From positions 22,159-86,158 of the forward strand of contig JABANP010000206.1 of the NCBI GenBank assembly GCA_013115135.1: a DNA stretch of 64,000 nucleotides. Direction: 5' to 3'. A program made the translations under genes and the position numbers. The notes under the pieces are model-generated. The model was not told the origin of the DNA and ran no database searches. It saw only the letters and a list, made by a program, of their open reading frames with translations. The DNA comes from Perkinsus olseni. Its lineage: Eukaryota; Perkinsozoa; Perkinsida; Perkinsidae. This document shows positions 21,990-35,956 of the stretch, in pieces (within the stretch, counting starts at the first letter, position 1; every line of letters begins with the position of its first letter).

Positions 21990-23162
21990 TTCAGTTGAGC
22001 ATGGATCAGCAGCGGCTGCTCATCGCCGACTGCCATGGTGGCTTCATACCGGTCGTTATCGTATTACTTGGCTTCTGAGATTCATTCTTACAGCCAGACT
22101 AGTACTTTCAATAAGACTTTCTCATCTCGGATGGGGCGGGTTGAGTTGTTCACACAAAACTGTGGGGTTCGACGCGATGCAAGACAATTGTCCGATGGTC
22201 CGCCAACTTGGAAGGCTGATCTACAGGGGCTGTCCAGGACGTCCAAACCTTCAAGTTTGAGGACCCTAGAATCGAATGTGAAGCCAAGGTAATAAGTTCG
22301 GAGATTTACTGCTAGAGACCAAATGACTGCAATAACAACACTTTCACCTACTGCTGTCAGCGGCAATCTCGACAGGGGTACGATCAGTCAATCCCGCACG
22401 CCTCTTCTCAATACGCCATCATCAGCATCTATCTGTCGAGGTTCACAATCCTATTGAGGAAGTGAGGGCAATGCCTTCATCGGCTCAACACAGGTCCGGA
22501 GGCTCATGCGGATGAATCTACCAAGTCCGTGGCATTTTATTCCCGCTATTTCGAGACGAATTGCACCCTACGCCAAAGAGGACCACCTCGCCATAGTCAT
22601 CGCTTAGTGCGGTAATCGTTACGACCACATCAGCAGTGATGACGAACAATATATGATATATCATACAGACCAGTCTTGCCATCAGGCTCACTGAGGTCGA
22701 GGGGGTTGTACAAGCTAGCTCTTCCGGCTAAAAATCTTCTCAAGACAGCAGAAAGGACTACTAAACTCACCTCAACTGATTCAAGAGTTCATCAAACTGT
22801 TTACCACATTCCTATTCCCCAGGAATAGGACCACGATCATGCGAGGGATGAGCAGCATCGCAGACCGATGATCGCGGACACGCACGATGATTAACTGAAA
22901 GCCTAGCAAGAGCTCGACTGATGACCCGTCAGTGATGAACAGTACGAAAATTCCCCATACCACAGGGACGCCATTAGAGGTGAAACAGGTTGCACCATCA
23001 AGGGGACCATCAAGCTAATGGCTTAGGGCCATTGGACGGGCTACCGGGCTTCCGATCGTCCGGAGCGCTGTTGTCGAGTCGAGCGGCAGGAATAACGGTA
23101 TGAACAACACTGACACATCTTCAAAAGGCTGAGCCGTGCCAACGTGAGGACAGTCCGAGCGG
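21990..23162. other. Intergenic, 3' flank of the alpha-galactosidase pseudogene
   Basis: About 1.17 kb. The part from about 22820 to 23162 matches the 3' flank of alpha-galactosidase 3 (24344-24690) in ordered words such as GGGCCATTG and GAGGACAGTCCGAG. A short hydrophobic frame on the minus strand (22781-22963) is probably non-coding. No other feature seen. Confidence 0.4.
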
Positions 23163-24180
23163 TCATGGAACAGATGCATGGCAAAGGGAGATGAGTAACA
23201 ATATACTTGAGGCCGTTGTAGCAATTTGAGTAGCACCACTTGGCTCTCCTTCTCCTTGCTCCGTCAGAAGGAACATTCGGACGCTCTGGGGCGCGACTGG
23301 AAAATCCACAGAGCTTGTATAGGACTGTCCAAGGTCCTCGTGTGCGAACAGGTCTCGTACGGTGAACCTGAAACGATACCACCACGAGATCGCGTTGCGT
23401 TGCCAAGACACTTATCCCTCGATCGCCTTTCAGTGTACAAAGGATGAATCCATCACGAAGCCACCTGGTCCCAGAATTCCAGCCCGGGATCTTGGTCGCG
23501 TCAATCTTGAGTGTGACGTTCTCAGTGAGGAAGTTCCGCAACACTGTGGCCCATCGGGCCTTGACTCCTTCTGGGGAGAGCTCTTTTATCCACACCCGAA
23601 CGTTAGACGTATTGACGAAGATTGGGCATCCCTGAAGCAGAGGCCGGCCTAACTCCCCATGAACAGCTACAGAGCTCAGTAGCGTGAAGAGAGATGCTCC
23701 CGAGGTCCTCACCATCTTCCCTAAGGGATCCTGATCAACAGCGATAACTTCTCTATTCTGCAGGATTTCCTTCGTCCCAGGCGGCATGTTCTACAGATCA
23801 TTGCTCACCAGCCTACAAAGGCGTAGGAGTACGGCAAGTTATGGTATTATATGGCCCTACAAAGGGCTGGAGAAAATCGACCAGAGAGCCATCTGTGCTT
23901 GGTATCGAGGAATGTCGTTGTCGGACATCCCTATAAGGATCCTGAGTGAAGTCGAACTCCGACGGGAGTCCCATGTATCCTTATTATCGTCGAACATCCG
24001 CCAGTAATTGCAGTTGGGGGCGACTCCGGTGACTAGTTTGTCGCTATCAAGAAGGTTCCCGGGTGTGAAGAACGGCCAACTACCCACCAAGATGTCTCAG
24101 TGTAAGCCAAGAAGGAACATATGAGGCTTACCTGCACTCATAGAGTATGGGTCTTCCAGTCTGTTTCCGTTAAGCCGGTG
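23163..24180 (-). pseudogene. Truncated alpha-galactosidase (GH27) pseudogene
   Basis: A partial copy of the gene at 24693-26537. It retains a decayed exon 4 (about 24170-24140, in-frame stop), exon 5 (WPFFTPGNLLDSDK and NYWRMFDDNKDTW), the LRILIG ... [12 protein letters not shown] exon, [29 protein letters not shown] and the C-terminal VRDLFAHEDLGQ exon. It lacks exons 1-3, hence signal peptide and catalytic nucleophile. The exon that should hold the GHFNDADM block has been deleted: DNKDTW runs on within about 25 nt into the next exon's acceptor. The 3' half remains open, so the truncation may be fairly recent. It cannot encode an active GH27 enzyme. Confidence 0.85.
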
Positions 24181-24692
24181 CTCGCTAGTCACGGTCGACA
24201 CTCACGGTAGGTAGTAAAAGAACCGTTCTTTAAGAACGGGGAAGGAAGAGGGAAAACCCCAGAAAATAGAGTAAATAAGTGAGAGAGCGTGTCTCCAGGC
24301 GCACGCACGCTCAATGTCTCCTGCCAGTATGGGTATAGAGTGAGTGGGGAAGCGAATAACTGGGCGCCTCCACGAGCACGGCAGTGCCCTCAGAGAGGGG
24401 GCCATTGAATGGGTGACCGAGCTCCCGATCATCCCGAAAAGTGCAGTCGAGCCGCTAACGCTGAGCAGCACCTTCAACACGAACACACATGGTTGTGATC
24501 AACATATGGGAATGGATCCCTCGACTAACCAAATACGGCCGTGGCCTAATAATGCGTGTAAAAAGAGCGCTAAAACGGGCTCACGATCGGAGCAGCCGAG
24601 AAGACCGTCATAAAACACTCTCACACAGTTTCCTAAAACTGTGTCACGTGCTAGCGTGAGGACACACCTCGAGAGAGGACAGTCCGAGAGTT
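24181..24692. other. Intergenic between alpha-galactosidase 3 and its pseudogene
   Basis: Contains the 3' flank of alpha-galactosidase 3, similar to the flank of the pseudogene but interrupted by about 120 bp of unrelated DNA near 24500-24620. No gene seen. Confidence 0.45.
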
Positions 24693-26537
24693 TTATGGAT
24701 GAGGGGCGTAGCAAAGAGAAATGATCAAGTAAATACTCAACGCCGTTGTAGCAATTCGCGGAGCACCACTTGGCTCTCCTTCTCCTTGCTCCGTCAGAAG
24801 GAACATTCTAACACTCTGAGGTGCGACTGAAGAATCCACAGAGCTTGTATTGGACTGCCCAAGGTCCTTGTGTGCGAACAGGTCCCGTACGGTGAACCTG
24901 AAACGATACCACCACGTCTCGACACTTTCCAAGACACTCGTCCCTCGATCGCCATTGGGTCTACAAAGGGTGAGTGGGTCACAACCCACCTGGTTCGAGA
25001 ATTCCAGCCCGGAATCTTAGTCGCGTCAACTTTGAGCGTGGCGCTCTCATTGCGGAAGTTCTGCAACACTGTGGCCCATCGGGCCTTGCCTCCTTCTGGG
25101 GAGAGCTCTTTTATCCACACCCGAACGTTAGACGTATTAGTGTAGATTGGGTATCCCTGAAGCAGAGGCCGAGCCAACTCCCCCATCAACAGCTTGATGC
25201 TCGGGAATTCCTCACCATCTTCCCCAAGGGGTCCTGGTTAACAGCGATGATTTCCTTATTCTGCAGGATTTCCTTCGTCCCAGGCGGCATGTTGTACAGA
25301 TTATTGCTCATCAACCTGTATGAGGATAGGATAACGGAGAGTTTATGGTACTGTCAAGCCCTACAAAGGGCTGGCGAAGATGGACCAGAGAGCCATCTGA
25401 GCTTGGTATCGAGGAATGCTGTTGTTGGACATCCCTATTAGGATCCTAAGAAACACCGAACTCCGCTGAACAGCGCGAGGAGAACTCGTCGACTACATAT
25501 CAGCATCATTGAAGTGGCCTGGACCACTTGCACGAACCTGATAGTGAACCGATAATGATAGGATATGAAGGAGCTCATCGTACACCTCCACCTCACCATG
25601 GGGTCGTCCGCGCCTGCCGGGCGAGCGAAGATGTCTACCGTATTTTGCAGGGACTCCCAGGTATCCTTATTATCGTCACACATCCGCCAGTAATTGCAGT
25701 TAGGGGCGACGTCAGTGACTATTTTATCGCCATCGAGAAGATGTCCGGGTGTGAAGAACGGCCAACTACCCACGGAAAGGTCTCCGCGTGAGTGAGCCGG
25801 GAAAGTATAGCGCCTACCTGCACTCATAGAGCATTGGCCTTCCAGTCTGGTTCAAGGCCCTCCCAAAATCTGGATAATCGACTCCGAAGTTCTACAGCAA
25901 ATGTTGACGCACTCGTCGGTTAGCAACCACCGACTCACCACATAGTCGGCGAAGCATCCGTCAACTTTGATCGAATCAACGCCCCAGTCGGCGTAGGTCT
26001 GTGCGTCGATGTCGTGATGGTCCTTGCTGCCCGGGTAGAGGGCACACGTCATCGTACCGATGTCCTGCATAGGGAAGGAGCCTTTCACGTTCCTCGCGGG
26101 GAGTGGTAACTTCTACAGTATAGAGACCAAATTTGAGGCCCTTGGAGTGAACATAGTCCGCCAAGCCCTTGATGCCGTTTGGGAATCTTTCTGGATCCGC
26201 CACCATCCTACCAGCAGCATCACGCTCCTTCTGCGCCCAACAATCATCAACATTAACATACTCATACCCGACATCCCTGAGGAGGATACGTTAGAGCCAT
26301 CGACCGACGGGAGGCTCACTTGTAGCCTTGATCGACCAGTGCATCAGCCATGCGCTTGTAGAGATCCTCGTTGATGCAGCTGTCGGGATGGTTGTCACAA
26401 TCCGTTTCACATCTATACCTCTCCCAGCTGATCCATCCCATCGGGGGTGTCAGCCCAAGACCGTTGTCGAGCCCAGTGACGATCACGGAGAATGATGATG
26501 CAATCAAGGTGGTGTAAGCATGATGAGCGAGAGCCAT
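24693..26537 (-). CDS. Secreted alpha-galactosidase (GH27), divergent copy 3
   Basis: Same family and intron positions as copies 1 and 2 but much more divergent. It starts [16 protein letters not shown] (signal peptide), then [67 protein letters not shown] and [10 protein letters not shown] (nucleophile Asp), [24 protein letters not shown] (acid/base Asp retained), [26 protein letters not shown] and [12 protein letters not shown]. The first intron is 44-nt class and all junctions are GT-AG. Unlike copies 1 and 2, the C-terminus runs past the beta domain into a Gly/Ser/Pro stretch ([14 protein letters not shown]) and a short hydrophobic tail ending YAPHP, which could be a GPI-anchor signal; that is inference. 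The pseudogene at 23163-24180 derives from this lineage. Confidence 0.9.
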
Positions 26538-27239
26538 AAGGGACGATCGAAGCCGTGATGGCAGTTGCGCTGTCTAATAAACAACAGACCTGAACTGCGT
26601 GCTCGCTAGCTTCATCATACTGGCGTGCCGCCACAAACTGCCATTCTCTCGATTCCCTCTACTCTAGCTCGCTCACTATGAGCCCGACCTCTCATGGTGC
26701 ATTCTATCACTATCTTCCCTACAACAACTTGCCACTACTTGCCACCTCGTTGTTTACCCAGCTAACGGAGCCTAGCTCTCAGCCATCAACTCGTATGGAC
26801 TCGTCGGTGGAAAAGTCAAAATAATAAGGGCTTCTTAAAAATTCAAGAGTCATGTGGAAATGACGTTTACACCGTCTACAGTCAGCTTCATCTTCACGTG
26901 TATGCATCGTCCATAGTATAGATAGCGTAGCAGATAGCAGATAAACCCGTCTAACTCACTACTGAACACAAGTGCCTGGTTACCGACGAGTATGCAGAAC
27001 AACAGTGAACAAGTTATGTCACGTCAAAGACGGTCCAGCCAGTCATCAACCCAGTCCTGCGACCAATGGGTGTCGGTGCTTTCTCGCCGTGCTCACTAGG
27101 TTCAGTCGGCCGCGCGGCACTCTGATACAGACGGGCCGCTGCAAGTCACACGACATCATTATAAGCGAGCTAATTGAGGCACACAAACAGAAGACGTATA
27201 TCTGTACGACAGAAACGTTGTCGATTAAGGTAGTCGTTG
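26538..27239. other. Intergenic, nothing recognised
   Basis: About 700 bp, with an AT-richer patch near 26815-26850. A frame continuing from the neighbouring minus-strand gene may extend to 27046, but no domain supports it. Confidence 0.4.
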
Positions 27240-28292
27240 TCACATCAAAATGAGTTCTTTTGGACTTGACACCTGCGAGTGGGAGTTCAACTCCATGGCC
27301 TTCCGGGATGATGATGATGTTGAAGCGAACAGAGAAGTGGTCTTCAATCCGAGGCCAGTCGCCAAGTGGGACAGGCGACACATGAAAAGCATCTCGAGTC
27401 GAGGAGTCCAGGGATCGACCCAGTCCTCAAACCATTCTCCTGTAGATGGTGACTGGTGGACAACTCCACTATGTGCTGTTATATCTCCAATTTCGCCTGG
27501 CACGGGGCCCCAGACAGCTTGGTCCCAGCCGAAGGCAGCATCCAGGTGTCCCTCTCTCTGTGTATTGAAGGGTGTACCCCAGAGTACACACAGGTTGCCT
27601 GCTCCACTCCAGCAGCGTCTATGATAGAATCACCGAAGTAACCAGGACTCACAGCTACTTGACTCTTCCTCAATGCCGGTTCATCAGGGTGGACTCTCTC
27701 CTCGCGTCCGCTAACCCTTACTTTGATTGACTGCGCTTCTTGCTCATACGCTGCAGCAGTATCCTGACGGTTCAGATCCCTAGACCTCACTTCAAGCATC
27801 TCGAAGGTGTGCTCGGTCTTAGACGGGCCGGCACGTCCTCGTGTTCTGCCCACTTCGACCATAACTTCAGAAGGTTTGGAAGGGTTGGTGGTGAAAATTG
27901 TGCTCGAAACCACGAACCTCCCCATTCCAGAACATTCAACGTCCCACGACTTTTCGGGTTCGAGGATGTAAGACGTATGCATTCTCGGCATCAGGAAGGC
28001 ATTAACCCTGCTATCCGAAACGAGTAAGATAGACTTCATCTGGAGTGGTAACCTTCTCTCCTTCCAGACAAGTGGATGTCATTCGCACTTTGTGCCCAGA
28101 CTGAGCAACCTCTTCGATCACCATGCTATCGATCGTCACCCCACTAACGCCCTCCTGGTGAGAATCTGGTGCGTAGTATCCTGGGTCGGGTAAGGGAGGT
28201 ACCGATGCTGGGGACACATGCACCGTCGCAGAGCCTGTTGCCAGGAGTGCCGCGTTGAGGACTGCTCTGCTAAGGAGAGCAAGCATCATCGC
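27240..28292 (-). CDS. Putative secreted protein of unknown family, copy 2
   Basis: Starts at MMLALLSRAVLNAALLATG, a signal peptide, followed by a Pro-rich stretch and GVSGVTIDSMVIEEVAQ. After a frame break near 28020, a second long segment (about 28015-27720) includes CSGMGRFVVSSTIF and ends at a GTAAGG donor after EAQSIK. A later piece (27425-27240) contains LDSRDAF and GDWPRIEDHFSVRF, shared with the gene at 13704-15176. I could not find an intron that restores frame near 28020; it may be a very short intron, a sequencing error or a real frameshift. The 3' end (about 27345-27240) is similar in DNA to the last exon of alpha-galactosidase 1. No known domain recognised; probably a lineage-specific secreted family. 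Confidence 0.45.
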
Positions 28293-29701
28293 ACTGTACT
28301 CCTTCCTGCGGGAAATTATCTCGATGATGTCCCGAGAAGAGAATCTTGCTAGCAGCAAGAGTTCAGCCTCCCTCCCCCATCATAGAAGCAATCCGGCTCG
28401 GTGACCGACTTCTGAACCTCTATTTCTACACTTTCAGTTGGCAACACGACGAGCACCACCGCTCGTTGTTGTGGGGATCTCGTCAACCCGCTGGGATTAC
28501 AACAAGAGCAGTGCCGTCAAGCTGATTCCCCCGCCGATTGAAAGATTCCTCAAACGCTCAGTAGTTCATGGTACACAGAACCACGCCTTGTACAGCAGAA
28601 GTTATGCCCACGACCTCGCACGCAATGGTGGCCCTCTGCAGTGACAGTGATACGATGCAACTCGAAGCGCCTGTAATTGAGGGGACTACAACGCAGCTCT
28701 GAGATCACTGAAGGAAGTATTCTCTATAATCTACCCCTCCACAATAACTGTCATCACACCGTCCACAACACTACGAATGCCGCCGTACGACGACCTTCGT
28801 AGGATAGTCTAATCAACAACCAATATCACCCTACGCTCTGTCATATACCCTCCTTGGATGACGAAATATAGTACTATGGCCGCTGCAGAAATATAACAGC
28901 TCAATGTTACTACTATTACGATTGGACCCAATAAGGAAGTAGTTGTTGAGTTGGGCATGCGAGATGCCGCTCAGTACAGCTTATGAATAGTGCAAGAGAT
29001 GGTATGAAGTTGTTGTGCACATGGTAAACCCCGAACTCATTGTAGCCATATCCCGACACACGAATGAGGAGGGTGAACCATGACAGACAGCATTCTAGTT
29101 GACGCATCGAGGCAGACAGCCCGCGAGCTAACTTCAGACTCCGTCCCACCCGGACGATCAGTTTAGAAAGTCGTGAAGATAATAGCTACAACAGGCAACA
29201 ACAGGACTCAACGTTTTAAGATCAGGAAAGTCAATAACGACTAATCTCATACTACTATCGCCGAATAGTGGTAGTGGTAGTAGCAGTAGCTTCGGCGAGT
29301 AATAAGAGGTAAAAAGAGGAAAAGACCACCCAAATGTGAACACGCGTAGCGTCTTGATACGGGAAATGCAGCACCCAGACACTACTAAGTTCACAGCTCA
29401 AATGGACGACAATGCGTCCCGAACGAACAAAAAACCTTTCGCACCGTCAAATGGCAGATGCCCGACGAGAGTGATCGATCGGAGCATGCCTAATCAAGAA
29501 TCAGAGAAGTTGTGGTAGGATATAATACATAAGTAGTAAGACCCGACACCCACATCAAATTATATCATCGATAGAAACCGCACAGCATGTCGTTTAAGGT
29601 AAAAACTAGCACCAACATTGCAATTGTCATGCAGCAGCAGCTGACAAATATGAAAGGCGATTGGAGGACGGCTCGTACAGGATGGAAGGAACTAGTTCGC
29701 A
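28293..29701. other. Intergenic, nothing firmly recognised
   Basis: About 1.4 kb with several short minus-strand frames (28916-29149, 29158-29394), hydrophobic but without domain, start context or matching neighbours. No repeats or RNA genes seen. Confidence 0.4.
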
Positions 29702-32445
29702 TCAGAAGAGGAAGCCGTAGAGAAGCCCGATGACGAGGCTGCAGTCTGACTGGATGACCAAAGCTTCCGTGCCTCCGCCAACGACATCTGAGTAGACAAT
29801 AACAGGATGGCATATGTCAACCACCATTGAACTCCTCACCTCAGCGCCCTCACCATCGGCCCCTCCACGGAAACGGCCGATGTTGTCCACGATGCAGCCC
29901 GCCACGCCCATATGCCGCATTTGCATCTCTACACGAGACGTCTTATTGTTCTCAGCACCGTACGTATACCTATCAGCCATACGTGGTAACCCGGAGACAG
30001 CAACTTCGTGTATTATTACAGAGTCAGCCCAGCCCTTCGGCAATAGTCAGCAAAGTAGTAGTTCTCATGCAGCCATGAGGCTTCAAGGCACAGCCCTTCA
30101 ATACCATTCCTCGAACAAAACTCAGCTGCCGCAACTGGATCTCTCTGCAACAGAAAGCACCATCGTCGTACGACCAAAGGTAATAACCCTAATTAGCGTA
30201 CATTCCGCAGGTCAGTAAAATCGACTTCGGTGTTGTCATGGACGTCCTCGTATCCGAACCATGTGTTGAGAATGATCGGAAACCGCGCTTGTTTTTGCCG
30301 CAGTGCGAGGCACATCTCAGGGTCGAACGAGGAGAACATGTATCTATACAAGGAACCTCGAAGGAGGCCGTACAATGGAAAGGTGGCTACCTCCGCGTAG
30401 CAGGGCAGCCATAGTCGTAGATGTAGCGTAGGATAACGTCAGCCACAGTGCCTCTGTCATGGCAGGACCTTGAGGGGTACTTCCGAATACCAGCGGCCGT
30501 CGGGTACCTTGAGGAAAGGAAGCCCGTCAACTACATGAGCGGCCAACAGGGCGGAAATGGCATGAGCTAGCCGACGATCGACGTGTACAGAGGGGGCGTC
30601 CTACTTGATCTCGATCAATGCCCCAAGGTCGTCAGGAGTACCCTCCAATACTGCTTGGAGACTGGGCAGCTTCTCTTGAACTGCAGCGCTGTCTCTGACG
30701 CCCTCTGCCTCCAATGGTGATACTTCCGACTCAACCCGTCCTCGTGATGGGAAGGTTGCCGCAAGATCATGCAGGCTGCGTATCTGAAAGTGAACACTTC
30801 GCCTCGCTAAGTCGAACGTAATCACCAACGCTGCGGACCCCCACTCACCCGCTTGCCCGCTTCGAGCAGGCCTGTCTTGCCAGATGACGATGTAGGCGTC
30901 GAAGCCCCACTGCCGCTGCTACAACTGCCGCTGGAAGTCGCACTGCCACCGCAAGAAACGGCGGACTCTCCTCGTTCCCGGCCGGTGAGCATCCTCTCCT
31001 GATTGTCCTCGTCAAGGGATCGCAGGCCCTCCTCACACAAAGACGTGATAGGGATCTTCTTGCTGCTGTTAGAGTGGTTAATCTCCAAGTCATGGAATAC
31101 CATAGGGGTTCGATCCGCCGTGAGGAAGACGTCAAACTCAATCTGAAAACAAGAGCATGATTGACCATCCAACTACACAGGAAAAGACTACCGCATCAGC
31201 CCCATACTTCGCTGCCTGCTGGAACGCCAAAAGTGTGTTCTCTCTTATCCGCGAGCCCATCTCATCACTGCCAATGCCTCGATGACCGATAATAGTCATC
31301 TCATGCACGTTCTTCCTGTGACAGTGCCTGGATATGAAACGACTACCTCACACAATCGGTGTAACCTCCGCCCTACGTGCTCGCAGAGTTGACCCCTGCC
31401 GAGTCTCGCGGCGGGGACGGAATGCTGATCTCAATTTGGCCGGCAGCGGAGAGACATTCACAAAGCGGAATGTGATAGTGCCAACTTTACGGTGCTTGTC
31501 GTTGACCAAGGAGCGGACCTGTAAAGAGAGCCATCGCCTGGTAGGAGCTCCCCTGGCTTCTTGCCTACCGTGAGGTTGGAGGCACAGCAGAGTTGGAACT
31601 CTTGGAGTTCATCGACGCTTATGACGGTATCTGCCAAGGGGTAGTCGAGCAGCAAGCCTAGGAAGCCGCGAGTCGAGCATGTCAGCATCACCACGGACGA
31701 GAAGGTACCACTGCGATACAGTACTGTAAATATCCTTTACACAGAGAGAGGGGCCAACACCCCCGGGAGGGGAGTAGAAATACTTCGCCAGTACCAGTAG
31801 CACCGCACCGCCCTGCATATTACATCCAAGGATTCTTGGAGCATCTCCGTCAGTCGACAACGCCTCGAGAACCGCGCTCTCGTTGAATTGGAAGTGCAGA
31901 AAGCGATGCTTGTCATCGCCGTCTCGCAGCTCAGTGACGGACTCGGCATGATCCGTATTACGAGAAGTTACACGGAGTACCAGTCTGAGAACAAAGACGA
32001 GAATCTTAGGTTCATCATGGCCAATCGCAGATAGACCCAAGACGAAGACTACGACAACACTGGCACCACCACCAGCCTTGAATGCGAATACGACAAGCTG
32101 TATCAACTAGGATACCGCCGGTGCGAACGGCAACACTGAGTAAACAATTATCCCGCTATGCCACAGCCAGTGGCAGACTTAGATCGAGGTTCACTACCTG
32201 CCATGACCACCGCAGCCCGGGGCAATGGTAAGGGAGTACTGAGGGGCCTCAAGGTAAACGAATGAGGTCGTTGCTTTCTGTATGACATCCTGTTGAGGAT
32301 CCATCGCAATGTTAGGCATTTGCCTGTCGCCAACTCTGGTAGTAGTATTAGTATTATTAGTAGTAGTGTAGAGTAGGTCACTACAACCAACAGTGTCTGC
32401 ATCATCATTATTGTCTACAGCGGCGATGGCCGTGCTAACTACCAT
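29702..32445 (-). CDS. Glycerophosphodiester phosphodiesterase, GPCPD1-like
   Basis: Cleaves glycerophosphodiesters such as glycerophosphocholine. The GDPD barrel is spread over several exons: a GHRGIGSDEMGS block with RENTLLAFQQAAKYGAD after it (about 31285-31190), EFDVFLTADRTP and MVFHDLEIN (about 31150-31075), RYMFSSFDPEMCLALRQKQ (about 30345-30270), GLCLEASWLHENYYFADYCR (about 30090-30030) and YTYGAENNKTS ... MGVAGCIVDNIG (about 29970-29880). The catalytic set His-Arg, Glu-Asn, Glu-x-Asp and the later His-Asp is present. Upstream, VNDKHRKVGTITFRF matches the linker before the barrel in GPCPD1 rather than in short bacterial GDPDs. An N-terminal CBM20 domain, expected for GPCPD1, is not obvious. 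The first exon probably starts MVVSTAIAAVDNNDDAD (32445). Exons between 32190 and 31300 are partly resolved; the C-terminal end is approximate. Confidence 0.85.
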
Positions 32446-33240
32446 TTCTATGATAAGAAGGAAAGAGGAAGAAGGGTCTGATACACAGCAGGCTGATTGA
32501 CACCAGTGAAAGCTGCATACTCAGCGGCCCTGAAAGTCTACTCCAACGCACCAGAGTGCCCCATTCATCATAGCCGAGCGCCCCTAGTCGTTAGTACTTC
32601 ACTACTGTTGCTCGGCTACCATTCCAAATTCCATCACTATTCCCCAGCTGCCTCAACACAACAGCAGAGAGAGGTAAGATAACGCCATGATACAGTTATT
32701 AGGGATACATGAGATCATCGAGCCTCATGAGCCACTGAGACTTCAGCGCACTTTTTGTGAGAGGACCAGAAGTGAGCGGAGCGAAGCGATGCATGTTTTC
32801 ACTTTTTCTCCCTCGGCTTTCCCACTACTTGAGGACTGGGTCGAACCTGCCATTATGGGTTTCATCCAACGCCCAACGCAACTGAACCACTAGTCAACGT
32901 TAGAGCATTCGTAGTGACTCCTCTGACGAAGGAGAAAAGTCGACACACTGACTTCAGCGCGCCGCTGTGACGCGGTCACGAGGACAGGCTCGACCAACCC
33001 TACTGTCGCCATTGCGCTGGGAGACTCCTCTTGTCCTTCGGAGCCGACGCTGGCAAGGGCCCTCTCCTTCCTAAGGAGCGAACCACCAATGGCGACTGTG
33101 TCGAGATCGAATATCAAAAATCGTCGAAATAAAGGTGACTCTTGAGTTGAGGAATCAAACGGTACGATGCAGACGTGATAGGCAAGCAGCGGAAGGCGAG
33201 ACCCGCCTGATACAGCTATGAGCCTCGTGGGGAGCGTCAC
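32446..33240. other. Intergenic or possible C-terminal tail of the MAP kinase gene
   Basis: About 800 bp. A minus-strand frame (33240-32890) directly follows the kinase stop and contains SGGSRLPLLAYHVCIV and a Ser/Glu-rich stretch. It could be a spliced tail exon of the kinase or a small separate gene. Nothing else seen. Confidence 0.35.
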
Positions 33241-35106
<1,866 letters not shown>

Positions 35107-35185
35107 CGCTTTATGGTGGCACTATGCCAATACCATGGCAACACTACGGTACGATGGGTGCCTGCTCAACTATCGCATGTCTTCT

Positions 35186-35612
35186 TTTCCGACACTACGG
35201 TGACACTGAATTACCAATATGGTGACACTATGGTGGCATTACGCCGATACTACGGCGGTACTATGGTGACACCATGGCGGTACTATGGTGACACCATGGC
35301 GGTACTATGGTGACACCATGGCGGTACTATGGTGACACCATGGCGATACTATGGTGACACTACGGCGATACTATGGTGACACTATGGTGACACTACGGCG
35401 ATACTATGGTGACACTACGGCGATACTATGGTGACACTACGGCGATACTATGGTGACACTACGGCGATACTATGGTGACACTATGGCGGTACTATGGTGA
35501 CACCATGGCGGTACTATGGTGACACCATGGCAGTACTATGGTGACACCATGGCAGTACTATGGTGACACTATGGCGACACTATGGTGACACTATGGTGAC
35601 ACTATGGCGATA
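35186..35612. repeat. Minisatellite, ~11-bp period
   Basis: Dozens of degenerate copies of an 11-mer such as CTATGGTGACA, CCATGGCGGTA and CTACGGCGATA, often paired into a 22-bp unit. A decayed extension reaches back to about 35110, next to the MAP kinase start codon. The array sits in the 5' region of that gene. Confidence 0.92.
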
Positions 35613-35956
35613 TTCAAGCGAGTCGATGACGAGTTCACTACAGTCCAGTTTCGTCTGTTCGAGATGGCGAACACGTTAGCGCGTTTGCCTGCAGAGCACG
35701 CCAGTTCATGAGTAGTACACGACCATTTCGGACGCCCCACAACGACCGTGTGGCCGTTCACCCTCTCGAAGCGGTCCTTCCTACTTCCTCCGTATTCGAT
35801 GGTCCAAGTAGTCCGGGTTGATCGACGGCATGCTTCAACCTAAGCTGCACCACGCCTAGCCCCACAAGCAACACAACAACGGTTACAGACCAGAACGCAG
35901 CAGCATGATGTAGAACAACTGTACGAGTCTCGATGGCATGGTACCACACCTCCCCC

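Noticed and set aside
30601..31172. Separate small Ser/Gly-rich gene on the minus strand
   Set aside because: It continues the GDPD frame after VFHDLEIN and is a low-complexity insertion in that enzyme.
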